Positions 1 to 7,571 of a stretch of 34,828 bases of DNA are shown here, piece by piece. Position numbers and translations under genes: made by a program. Every line of letters begins with the position of its first letter. Position 1 is the stretch's first letter. Origin of the DNA: Chryseobacterium gleum (GTDB lineage Bacteria > Bacteroidota > Bacteroidia > Flavobacteriales_D > UBA2798); NCBI GenBank assembly GCA_945865695.1, contig CAMBFX010000012.1, forward strand, positions 1 to 34,828, written 5' to 3'. A model generated the notes under the pieces. That model did no database searches and was not told the DNA's origin. It saw only the letters and a program-made list of their open reading frames with translations.

Positions 1-654
1 GTGATTCGTGAAGATTCAGAAAATGAAAATTTGATATTCATTGGAACCGATCAAGGCATTTATTTTTCGTTGGATAAAGGAAATACATTTCAAAATTTAG
101 ATAGTGATTTGCCTCATGTGGCAGTTCACGATATGGTGATTCAAAAAAAAGCAAATGACTTAGTGATTGGAACACACGGAAGATCTATTTGGATTGCGAA
201 TATCTCGGAATTAGAAAAAATGAATGATTCGATTCAGAAATCAGAAATATATGTTTTTGACGATGAATCCATTTATTTTTCTAAAAGTTGGGGAAAGAAA
301 GATGATTTTTGGTCGGACGTAAAAGAACCTATCGTTCGATTTTCCTATTATGTAAAAGGTAATTCGGAAGTAACGGTAAAGGTAAGTGCTTGGGATGGAC
401 AGGAATTATTTTCGGAAATTCTGAAAGCTGAAAACGGAATTAATTTTTACGATTACCATTTGTTAATAGATGCAAAATACAAGGATGCTTTCACAAAATC
501 TTTATGGAATGAAAAAGATTCCGCTAAACCCGAGCATTTACCTGAAGCTGCTGAAAATGAAAAATTTTATTTGATTCCAGGAAAATACAATGTAGAATTT
601 ACAGCCAATGGAAAAACAGTGAAAAAAAGTTTAGAAGTAAAGGAGAAGAAATAA
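1..654 (+). CDS. BNR/sortilin-type hydrolase-like protein, C-terminal part (5' truncated)
   Basis: The reading frame is open from the first base, so the gene starts outside the window; the GTG at position 1 is probably not its real start. The 217 visible residues begin with a beta-propeller blade (GTDQGIYFSLDKG, a BNR/Asp-box-like repeat) followed by the THGRSIWIANI segment. Both are typical of the last blade of the VPS10/sortilin-like proteins annotated as glycosyl hydrolases in Bacteroidota. The remaining ~140 residues look like a beta-sandwich tail, and no T9SS sorting domain is obvious. These proteins are usually exported, but the signal peptide would be outside the window. The substrate is unknown. 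Assignment to the family is fairly secure; enzymatic activity is inference. Confidence 0.7.
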   Translation: MIREDSENENLIFIGTDQGIYFSLDKGNTFQNLDSDLPHVAVHDMVIQKKANDLVIGTHGRSIWIANISELEKMNDSIQKSEIYVFDDESIYFSKSWGKKDDFWSDVKEPIVRFSYYVKGNSEVTVKVSAWDGQELFSEILKAENGINFYDYHLLIDAKYKDAFTKSLWNEKDSAKPEHLPEAAENEKFYLIPGKYNVEFTANGKTVKKSLEVKEKK

Positions 655-777
655 ATGCGAATTCTCATATATATTCTTTTTTTAAAGCTTCTCTTTTGCT
701 GTAATTCAGCAGTTAAAGAAAAACCTCTAGATTTAGAGCAAGTAGATGATATTTGTATTATCGAAATTAAAATATGA
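655..777 (+). pseudogene. Collapsed remnant of a SpoIIE-phosphatase paralogue (40 codons)
   Basis: A 40-codon frame starts directly after the preceding stop codon. Its first ~15 residues form a hydrophobic leader (MRILIYILFLKLLFCC) that resembles the start of the next gene. Its last residues, LEQVDDICIIEIKI, closely match the C-terminus of that gene (LEQVDDVCVIGVRI), also at DNA level. The ~600 codons between are missing. The simplest reading is a tandem copy of the TPR-SpoIIE gene that lost its middle by deletion, leaving start and tail joined in frame. Its TGA overlaps the ATG of the next gene (ATGA), so it could still act as a translated leader. Function as a protein is unlikely. Confidence 0.6.
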
Positions 778-2762
778 GAAAAATATTACTTTATATATTC
801 ATAATTGTATTTCAGATAAATTGGGCAAAAGCACAAATGTCTTCTGAAAACTATTTTGTTATTTATTCTAAATTTGTTTCTGAAGATTCAGTTGGACTCT
901 TTGATCAAATATTTCTAAATAAAAACAAGGATAATTTTTATTCTCATTTAGCAAAAGGGGATTATTATCTTTTAAAACATGATAATAAAAATTCACTAAG
1001 TGAATATAGTTTAGCCGGCAAATTGTTTCCAGATGCAGATTCAATTAAAGCATTTTATCAATACAAAATTGGATATTTTTACTTTTATAATGATAATTAC
1101 CCAGAAGCCTTGAGGTATTTTAACAAGGCGGCACACTATGTAAATAACAAACTTAAAAACAATTGGCATGCTCGACTTTACATGCAAATTGGAAACGTAA
1201 ATATGACCTTAGGAAGCAACAAAAAAGCAACTGATAATTTTCTTTTAATCCTAAAATTCTATCGCAAAAAAAATGATATGAAACGACTATTCAATACTAT
1301 GAATAATTTAGCTATTGGAAATATGAATATGGGAGAATTTAAAAAAAGTGAAATTTATTTTGATAGCTGCCTTAATTACAGAATTCAACAAAATGATTTT
1401 TATGGAATCGGACAAGTTCAAAATAATAAAGGTACTCTTAATTATAAGCAAGGTAATTACGAAAAAGCATTAGAATACTATCTTATTGGATACGAAAATC
1501 GACAAAAAGGAAATGTGCCGCTCCCTGGAATTATAGAATCTAAAATAAATATTGGAAAAACCTATCTTCAATTAAGAAATTTTAAAGAAGCTGTGAAATG
1601 GTTGGAAATTTCATACGAATTAGCTAAAGATATTGATCATACAGATTTACAAAAACGGGTGACTGAACAACTCAAATCTGTTTATTATGAAATGAAGGAA
1701 TTTCAAAAAGCGTATTTAATTCAAGAAAAATATTTTCAATTATATGACACGCTATATGGTTTAGATAAAAAGCTAGAAGTGGAAAATATTAGTATGCAAA
1801 ATGAGCTTCAGTCAAAAATTTATCAAGATAGCGTCATTACCTCTGAAAAAATCAAAAACGAAAAGATTCTTAATGAAGAAAAAGAAAAAAGAAATTGGAT
1901 TATTTTATTTTCATTAGGAGCTGGAATATTATTTCTATCCTATTTTGTTTTTCAACTTTATCGTTCCAATAAACAAAGAAAAGATACTAACAGTATTATT
2001 TTAGAACAAAAAAATATATTGGATCAAAAACAAAAAGAAATTATAGATTCCTTTCATTATGCTAAAAGAATTCAATTTACATTACTGGCGCATGATGAAT
2101 TTTTGAAACAAAATTTACGCGAACATTTTGTTCTTTTTATGCCAAAAGATATTGTAAGTGGAGATTTTTATTGGTCTACTAAAAAAGGGAATGATTTCTA
2201 TTTAGCCATTTGTGATTGTACAGGACATGGAGTTCCGGGCGCTTTTATGAGTTTATTAAATATTACATTTTTGAATGAAGCTATTAATGAAAAAAATATT
2301 CCTGACCCTCATCTTGTTTTAAATCATGTGAGAGAACGATTAATATTAAATATGGAGGGCGCACAAGATGGAATGGATGGAACACTTATAAAAATAAGTG
2401 GCAATAAAATGTATTATTCTTCTGCACAAAATAAACCGATTCTTATTAGAAAGAATGAAATAATTGAATTAAGTACGGATAAAATGCCAGTAGGAAAAGG
2501 AGAACGAAAGGATTCCTTCCAACTTTTTGAAATAGATTTAATAAAAGGAGATGTATTGTATTTTTATACGGATGGTTTTGCCGATCAATTTGGTGGGCAA
2601 AAGGGAAAAAAATTTAAATATTCTAACCTTCAGAAATTATTACTAGAAAATTCAGATAAGGTCATGAATTTTCAATTGCAAAACCTTAAAAACAAATTCA
2701 TCGAATGGCAAGGGAATTTAGAACAAGTAGATGATGTTTGTGTAATTGGAGTAAGAATTTAA
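774..2762 (+). CDS. TPR-repeat, membrane-anchored SpoIIE (PP2C-type) serine phosphatase
   Basis: A 662-residue protein with a signal peptide (residues 1-20, ending WAKAQ), a periplasmic TPR array (~55-330), a transmembrane helix (~373-396), a short coiled coil and a cytoplasmic SpoIIE/PP2C phosphatase domain (~430-662). Metal-binding motifs of the PP2C fold are visible: VSGDFYW, CDCTGHGVPGAFMS, DGMDGTL, FYTDGFADQFGG and the terminal DDVCVIGV. The family couples sensing by the TPR region to dephosphorylation of Ser/Thr targets, often anti-sigma-factor antagonists; the partner here is unknown and no such gene is adjacent. The ATG overlaps the stop of the preceding remnant, suggesting translational coupling. 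Assignment is strong; the signal sensed is not known. Confidence 0.9.
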   Translation: MRKILLYIFIIVFQINWAKAQMSSENYFVIYSKFVSEDSVGLFDQIFLNKNKDNFYSHLAKGDYYLLKHDNKNSLSEYSLAGKLFPDADSIKAFYQYKIGYFYFYNDNYPEALRYFNKAAHYVNNKLKNNWHARLYMQIGNVNMTLGSNKKATDNFLLILKFYRKKNDMKRLFNTMNNLAIGNMNMGEFKKSEIYFDSCLNYRIQQNDFYGIGQVQNNKGTLNYKQGNYEKALEYYLIGYENRQKGNVPLPGIIESKINIGKTYLQLRNFKEAVKWLEISYELAKDIDHTDLQKRVTEQLKSVYYEMKEFQKAYLIQEKYFQLYDTLYGLDKKLEVENISMQNELQSKIYQDSVITSEKIKNEKILNEEKEKRNWIILFSLGAGILFLSYFVFQLYRSNKQRKDTNSIILEQKNILDQKQKEIIDSFHYAKRIQFTLLAHDEFLKQNLREHFVLFMPKDIVSGDFYWSTKKGNDFYLAICDCTGHGVPGAFMSLLNITFLNEAINEKNIPDPHLVLNHVRERLILNMEGAQDGMDGTLIKISGNKMYYSSAQNKPILIRKNEIIELSTDKMPVGKGERKDSFQLFEIDLIKGDVLYFYTDGFADQFGGQKGKKFKYSNLQKLLLENSDKVMNFQLQNLKNKFIEWQGNLEQVDDVCVIGVRI

Positions 2763-2769
2763 GAATTAT

Positions 2770-3777
2770 TTACTCTTCTATCACTTCCATCACAAACCTA
2801 AATCCGCGTGAACTGGTAGCTTCATTTTTTGCTTGATAAGTTTCAATTACCGTATTTCTTAAATAATATCCTGGATCTTGCCAGCTTCCACCCTTAGTGA
2901 TTCCATATTCCGAAACAAACTCTTCTACATTTCCAGCCATATTATAAATTCCTAAATCATTTGGCCAATAAGAAGAAACGGGGGCAGTAATATCGTTTGC
3001 ATCATTTAAACTTCCCGCCACTCCCATATAGGAACCTGTTTCGGCAACATATCGCAGTCTAATAGATTTTCTTCCATAAATACTCATTACCGAATCATAT
3101 TCTCGATGAATGCTTGTTTCATCCAGTTGCATATAATTAGCCCTAGGTTTTCCATCGTTGTTTCTTAAATAAGTCCCATCCCAAGGAAAAAAACTATCGT
3201 CATATATACTGAAGTCTTTTATATCCTTCGATTTCCCTTTCTCTGCTTTTCTATAAACAGCTGCTGCGTACCATTCATATTTTGTGGGTAATCGAAATTT
3301 CACTTTTTTATGTTTTCTTTTTTCTGTGCTATTATATTTTTTAGTGAGCCATTCACAATACCTTATACATTGATTTTGTGTAACACCAACTAAAGGATAA
3401 TCGCGATAAGCTGGATGTCGTAAATAATACTTAACGTAAGGTTCATTATATGCTAAAGGTTCTACCCAAACTAATGAATCCGGTAATGCTTTTTTCCAGG
3501 TTGTGTCATTATTTAATTTTAAATCATGAATATATTCCAAATATTGTCCATTACTTACTTCGTATGTAAACATATAAAATTCTTTCATCGAATAAGTATT
3601 CGGCAGTGAATAATCCATGATTAGCGTATCTGCCTCGCGATAACTAAACGACATATTGGGCACATAAACCATCAATTTATCCAAATCAGGCGATTGGTAA
3701 ATGGATTTTCCCTTAGGACTCGGAAAAGTAAAAGAAGCTGCAAAAATTAAGGTAAAAATGAGTAGAATCAGTTTCAT
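2770..3777 (-). CDS. Exported SUMF1/formylglycine-generating-enzyme-like domain protein
   Basis: From the ATG at 3777 the product has 335 residues and begins with a clear signal peptide (MKLILLIFTLIFAASFTFPS). An upstream in-frame ATG at 3816 would add 13 residues in front of that leader, so 3777 is preferred. The body has the SUMF1/FGE-sulfatase C-type lectin-like pattern: EVSNGQYLEY near the start, GVTQNQCIRYCEWLT, FRLPTKYEWYAAA, NMAGNVEEFVSE, a KGGSWQDP turn and a final SSRGFRFV. This fold is also found in the gliding/T9SS proteins GldJ and GldK, but the protein is shorter and no other gld gene is nearby. There is no lipobox cysteine. It converges on the SpoIIE gene with only 7 bp between stops. 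Role unknown, probably structural or binding rather than catalytic. Confidence 0.8.
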   Translation of the reverse strand: MKLILLIFTLIFAASFTFPSPKGKSIYQSPDLDKLMVYVPNMSFSYREADTLIMDYSLPNTYSMKEFYMFTYEVSNGQYLEYIHDLKLNNDTTWKKALPDSLVWVEPLAYNEPYVKYYLRHPAYRDYPLVGVTQNQCIRYCEWLTKKYNSTEKRKHKKVKFRLPTKYEWYAAAVYRKAEKGKSKDIKDFSIYDDSFFPWDGTYLRNNDGKPRANYMQLDETSIHREYDSVMSIYGRKSIRLRYVAETGSYMGVAGSLNDANDITAPVSSYWPNDLGIYNMAGNVEEFVSEYGITKGGSWQDPGYYLRNTVIETYQAKNEATSSRGFRFVMEVIEE

Positions 3778-3932
3778 GTATTGGTTTTTACCAATCATAA
3801 CGTCAAAATCTTTCATTAGTTACAAACCGTCCTTCAACTATTCAAAATACCCTTTTAAACTGTCAAAAATCATTCTTAGTAAAAAACAAAAAAAAATCAG
3901 GCTCTCACTGTAAAGTCAATAATGAAATTACA

Positions 3933-3940
3933 TACATTTG
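3933..3940 (+). promoter_or_regulatory. Putative -7 box of the glutamate dehydrogenase promoter
   Basis: TACATTTG fits the Bacteroidota -7 consensus TAnnTTTG and lies 35 nt upstream of the ATG at 3976. No convincing -33 TTG is seen at the expected distance. If real, transcription starts downstream of the alternative ATG at 3922, which argues for the 3976 start. Confidence 0.45.
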
Positions 3941-3975
3941 GGCGTCTTAAAATTCAAAAAGAAACACAAAATCAT

Positions 3976-5376
3976 ATGGCCACTAAAACAGTAGCAAAAA
4001 AAGCAGCCGCTAAGCCGGCTTCCAACGGAGCTTCTATCGAGGCGAAAGTTGATGCATTCATGAAATCAGTGAAAGCGAAAAACCCGAATGAAAAAGAGTT
4101 TTTACAAGCCGTTCACGAAGTTGCAGAAACCGTAATTCCTTTCATGGAAAATCATCCAAAATACAACAACACTAAAATGTTGGAACGTATGGCCGAGCCT
4201 GAGCGTGTTATTATGTTCCGTGTTCCATGGATTGATGATAAAGGCGATTGGCAATTGAACCGCGGTTACCGTATTCAAATGAATAGTGCAATCGGACCTT
4301 ACAAAGGTGGACTTCGCTTCCATCCTTCTGTAAACCTTTCTATTTTAAAATTCCTTGCTTTCGAACAAGTATTTAAAAATTCACTTACTACATTGCCAAT
4401 GGGCGGTGGAAAAGGTGGTGCTGATTTTGATCCAAAAGGAAAATCAGATAATGAAATCATGCGTTTCTGTCAATCATTCATGACTGAACTTTCTAAGCAT
4501 ATCGGTGCAGATACCGATGTTCCTGCAGGTGATATCGGAGTGGGTGGTCGTGAAGTAGGATATATGTTCGGACAATACAAGCGTCTTCGCAATGAATTTA
4601 CAGGTGTTTTAACTGGTAAAGGAATTTCTTTCGGTGGGTCTTTGATTCGTCCAGAAGCTACTGGCTACGGTTGTGTTTATTTCACTGAAGAAATGATGAA
4701 GACCAAAAAACAATCTTTGAAAAATAAAATTGTTGTAATTTCTGGTTCTGGAAATGTGGCTCAATATGCTGCAGAAAAATGTATTCATTTAGGTGCGAAA
4801 GTAATTACCTTAAGTGATTCTTCTGGATATATCGTAGACAAAGATGGAATCAATGCTGAGAAATTAGCTTACGTAATGCATATCAAAAATGAATTACGTG
4901 GACGTATCGATGAGTATTGTGCTAAATACAAAAACGCAAAATTCGTTAAAGGAAAAACTCCTTGGGGAGAAAAATGTGATATCGCACTTCCTTGTGCAAC
5001 ACAAAACGAATTGAACGGAGAAGATGCTAAGAAATTAGTTAGAAATGGAGTTACTGCAGTAGCTGAAGGTGCAAATATGCCTTCTACTCCTGAAGCAGTA
5101 AATTATTTCATTGCACGTAAAGTTCTTTTTGCTCCTGGTAAAGCATCAAATGCTGGTGGTGTTGCCACTTCTGGTTTAGAAATGAGTCAAAACTCCCTTC
5201 GTTTAAGCTGGACAAGTGCTGAAGTAGATGAAAGATTACATAACATCATGAAAAATATTCATGCAACTTGTGTGAAGTATGGTAAAGATGGAGATTATGT
5301 AAATTACGTTAGAGGTGCTAATGTTGGAGGCTTCGTGAAAGTAGCTGAAGCAATGTTAGGACAAGGACACGTATAA
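3976..5376 (+). CDS. gdhA: Glutamate dehydrogenase (GdhA type, probably NADP-specific)
   Basis: Catalyses the reversible reductive amination of 2-oxoglutarate with ammonium to glutamate in the cytosol. The 466-residue product contains the family signatures: GPYKGGLRFHPSVN, LPMGGGKGGADFDPKGKS with the catalytic lysine region, DVPAGDIGVGGREVGYM, the Rossmann segment VVISGSGNVAQYAAEK, and AEGANMPSTPEAV. The start at 3976 is chosen over an in-frame ATG at 3922 because a -7 box lies between them and the shorter form fits family length (~445) better. The N-terminus carries an unusual lysine/alanine-rich tail (MATKTVAKKAAAKPAS). The first half uses many CGT and GGT codons, as expected for a highly expressed gene. 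A strong terminator follows. Cofactor preference is inferred from length and family. Confidence 0.95.
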   Translation: MATKTVAKKAAAKPASNGASIEAKVDAFMKSVKAKNPNEKEFLQAVHEVAETVIPFMENHPKYNNTKMLERMAEPERVIMFRVPWIDDKGDWQLNRGYRIQMNSAIGPYKGGLRFHPSVNLSILKFLAFEQVFKNSLTTLPMGGGKGGADFDPKGKSDNEIMRFCQSFMTELSKHIGADTDVPAGDIGVGGREVGYMFGQYKRLRNEFTGVLTGKGISFGGSLIRPEATGYGCVYFTEEMMKTKKQSLKNKIVVISGSGNVAQYAAEKCIHLGAKVITLSDSSGYIVDKDGINAEKLAYVMHIKNELRGRIDEYCAKYKNAKFVKGKTPWGEKCDIALPCATQNELNGEDAKKLVRNGVTAVAEGANMPSTPEAVNYFIARKVLFAPGKASNAGGVATSGLEMSQNSLRLSWTSAEVDERLHNIMKNIHATCVKYGKDGDYVNYVRGANVGGFVKVAEAMLGQGHV

Positions 5377-5414
5377 TAAATACGAAGTAAGATTTAAGAA
5401 ATATGAAGTAAGAG

Positions 5415-5458
5415 TCCTCGCTAGTCCCGATAATTATCGGGATAGCGGGGATTTTTTT
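5415..5458 (+). terminator. Rho-independent terminator of gdhA with a nested 18-bp palindrome
   Basis: Outer arms 5415-5423 and 5443-5451 pair (one G-T) around a perfect 18-bp palindrome (5425-5442, TCCCGATAATTATCGGGA), followed by seven T residues. The same palindrome core, with one central change, recurs in the terminator at 25956-26019. Confidence 0.85.
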
Positions 5459-5475
5459 ATTTTGGTCTCAAGTGC

Positions 5476-5545
5476 GGTCATCCTGAGTAGAACTTACTCA
5501 CGACCGGAGGAAGTAATCGAGTCTTCGAGATTCGTATCGAAGGAT
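5476..5545 (+). repeat. REP-like intergenic palindromic element (GTCATCCTGAG...GAAGGAT type)
   Basis: The element begins GTCATCCTGAG and ends TCGAAGGAT, a signature of short repeats common between genes in Bacteroidota. It contains a 6-bp hairpin (TGAGTA/TACTCA, 5483-5499) and a smaller TCGA/TCGA hairpin (~5518-5529). It fills much of the 216-bp gap after gdhA. Confidence 0.5.
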
Positions 5546-5592
5546 TAAATGTATCACTACTTTTTTCTTATCTTAGTAATCTAATTTCATCT

Positions 5593-6438
5593 ATGAAAAA
5601 CCTACTCTACTCTTTGCTATTCCTCACTTTAATCTTTCATTCCTCCTGCGGATCAGATGAAAAAACAGAAAAAGAAATTTCTAAAACAGAAAAAAAAGAT
5701 ACTTTGGATTCTGCTGGAGATACAATTGTAGAAAAAGAAAAAATACCTAGAGAAAGATTACCCAAACATACTGGCTCTTGGATAGATCAAAATTTAGACA
5801 ATGATTTTTTCTATAGTGAAAAAGTAGATGAAATTGTAACAAATTCCAAAAATAAAATAGAGGCTCCCGATGGGGAAATAATGGATTACATCAATGATTA
5901 TATTACTGCAAAGAATTTGAAAAAATTAAATGTACGTGAAGTAATTTACTACGCCTTAGCCTACCCTGCTTCTTTTTCTCAAGTTTGCGCAGAAGGATTT
6001 TATGATTCTACAGCAAACATTCCTAAAATAAATGGATATATCCCTTTTAGCTATGAAGCCGAAGAGTTGAGCGATTTACAATGGAACGAAATTAATAGAA
6101 GAAGAGATTCAGTGATTATGGCAATTACCGAATACATGGAAGAAAATCCAGATAAAATAAATTTAGAATATTTACGCTTATTAAAAAGACTGGATGCCGT
6201 TGAAGCTTTCCCCGTAGTGATGGCAACAGCTTCAAAAGATAATCTTGCTAATTATTCGTATTTATTGGAATTCATGCATGCCAATGAATTTGCACCTTTG
6301 AGGGAAACGGAATTTTATGATGCGATGTACGGAGATAATTCTTATTATACTAACAATAGTGTAAAGGCAACTCCCACTGTAAGAAAAAAAATTATTCAAT
6401 TGGCAAAAGCGTTTTATAGTGATATGAATGGAGACTGA
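5593..6438 (+). CDS. Hypothetical lipoprotein
   Basis: A 281-residue protein with a lipoprotein signal peptide (LLFLTLIFHSSCGSD, lipobox cysteine ~20), then a charged, low-complexity Lys/Glu/Asp linker (~22-50) that would lift the globular part off the membrane. The mature part (~60-281) is acidic and mostly helical by composition; I recognise no domain. A possible -7 box (TATCTTAG, 5569-5576) lies 16 nt upstream of the ATG. The next gene, also a lipoprotein, starts 14 bp after the stop, so the two are probably co-transcribed. Function unknown; probably anchored in the outer membrane. Confidence 0.75.
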   Translation: MKNLLYSLLFLTLIFHSSCGSDEKTEKEISKTEKKDTLDSAGDTIVEKEKIPRERLPKHTGSWIDQNLDNDFFYSEKVDEIVTNSKNKIEAPDGEIMDYINDYITAKNLKKLNVREVIYYALAYPASFSQVCAEGFYDSTANIPKINGYIPFSYEAEELSDLQWNEINRRRDSVIMAITEYMEENPDKINLEYLRLLKRLDAVEAFPVVMATASKDNLANYSYLLEFMHANEFAPLRETEFYDAMYGDNSYYTNNSVKATPTVRKKIIQLAKAFYSDMNGD

Positions 6439-6452
6439 TTCGGAAATTAAGA

Positions 6453-7328
6453 ATGAAAAATTTAAAATTAAAAATCAAAGAATTACTGGCAGTAATTTTC
6501 ATTTCCCTTTTTTTCTCTTGTAATTCTTCTATCGAAAGAAAAACAGTAGAAAAACCAAAACCCGAATTCGAGTGGGTAAAAATTCCAGCTGGAGAATATG
6601 TTTTGGGAGGAGAAAATTCATCTGTCAATCCAATTCATGAAATAAAATCAGATGAATTTTACATCACTCCTAATGAAATCACCAATGAGCAATTCAGGAA
6701 ATTTGTAAACGAAACAAAATACATTACCACTGCTGAAAAATATAAAAACGCCAAAACATTTCATGTTGGCTTAGGAGAATTTGAATGGGTTCAAGATTCT
6801 ACCGCTAATTGGAAATTTCCATTTGGAGAAAAAAATGGCGGAATAGAAGGAAAAGAAAACTATCCTGTTACCTGTATCAGTTTCATTGATATTTTAGAAT
6901 ATTGCCAATGGGCAGAAGTGCGATTACCTACTTTAGATGAATGGGAAATTGCTTCGCGTTGTGGTTCTCGGGATAAATATTTTTTCGGAAAAGATTCTAC
7001 TTTGCTCAATGAATATGCCAATATATGGTTAAGCAGAACGCATGATACATTAAATGTAGAAGATGAATTTTTATATCATTCTCCAATAGAAACATTCAAC
7101 CCTAATAAATGGGGATTGTATGATATGTATGGAAATAATTTCGAATTCTGCTCCGATCAATTTTCCCAATTAAAAAATAATCCTCGTCAAGTTTGTGCGC
7201 GTGGCGGCTCTTGGTGGTGTTCAAAAAATTCCTGTAACTTTTTTAATTCTATAGATATTGGTAGCGTAAATAAAATGGCTAGTTTTTCCAATCATGGATT
7301 CAGGGTAGTGAAAATAATTAAGAATTAA
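6453..7328 (+). CDS. SUMF1-domain lipoprotein
   Basis: The 291-residue product has a lipoprotein leader (ISLFFSCNSS, cysteine ~23) and a SUMF1/FGE-like domain: VKIPAGEYVLGGENSS, ITNEQFRKFVNETKY, YPVTCISFIDILEYCQWA, VRLPTLDEWEIASRCG, GLYDMYGNNFEFCSD, ARGGSWWCSKNSC and the closing NHGFRVVKI. A cysteine-rich turn near the end (WWCSKNSC) resembles the position of the copper-binding cysteines in true formylglycine-generating enzymes, so catalytic activity cannot be excluded, but no sulfatase gene is in the window. It follows the previous lipoprotein gene by 14 bp and is likely in the same operon. It is a second SUMF1 protein within 4 kb, not obviously a recent duplicate of the one at 2770-3777. 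Confidence 0.85.
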   Translation: MKNLKLKIKELLAVIFISLFFSCNSSIERKTVEKPKPEFEWVKIPAGEYVLGGENSSVNPIHEIKSDEFYITPNEITNEQFRKFVNETKYITTAEKYKNAKTFHVGLGEFEWVQDSTANWKFPFGEKNGGIEGKENYPVTCISFIDILEYCQWAEVRLPTLDEWEIASRCGSRDKYFFGKDSTLLNEYANIWLSRTHDTLNVEDEFLYHSPIETFNPNKWGLYDMYGNNFEFCSDQFSQLKNNPRQVCARGGSWWCSKNSCNFFNSIDIGSVNKMASFSNHGFRVVKIIKN

Positions 7329-7490
7329 TAATTAAGAATGAAAGACCAGAGATTTAAAATATTGTTGTTTTTACTTATTTTGATAATGGTCTCTAGGGGA
7401 AGAGCAAGAAAGTCTCCGAATGTAAACTTTAAAATCTTAACAAAGCTCTTTAAATTAAATACTGAATTTTTAAGCGCCCTTGTCTTTATT

Positions 7491-7537
7491 CCTCCCCTTG
7501 ATAAGGGGAGGTGGCTCGTCTTCGAGACGGAGGGGTC
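7491..7537 (+). repeat. Cloverleaf-family palindromic repeat, copy R1
   Basis: Hairpin 1 (CCTCCCCTT/AAGGGGAGG, loop GAT, 7491-7511) is followed by hairpin 2 (GTCT/AGAC, loop TCG) and then GAGGGGTC. This is the order seen in R2 and R3. The 5' half of the outer stem is missing. The element directly abuts the inverted repeat at 7538-7571. Confidence 0.7.
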
Positions 7538-7571
7538 CGTGAAATAGAAACTAAACAGTTTCTATTTCACG
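7538..7571. repeat. Perfect 15-bp inverted repeat spanning the ispG stop codon
   Basis: Arms 7538-7552 and 7557-7571 are exact reverse complements separated by the 4-nt loop AAAC. The right arm is the coding end of ispG; the left arm is an inverted copy lying immediately next to repeat R1. It could end transcription of ispG, though there is no clear T-tract. Confidence 0.85.

Noticed and set aside
7338-7547. 69-codon frame with a hydrophobic start after the second lipoprotein gene
   Set aside because: Its last third is made of repeat R1 and the inverted repeat, it has no recognisable domain, and coding character fades after ~25 codons. At most it is a decayed gene.
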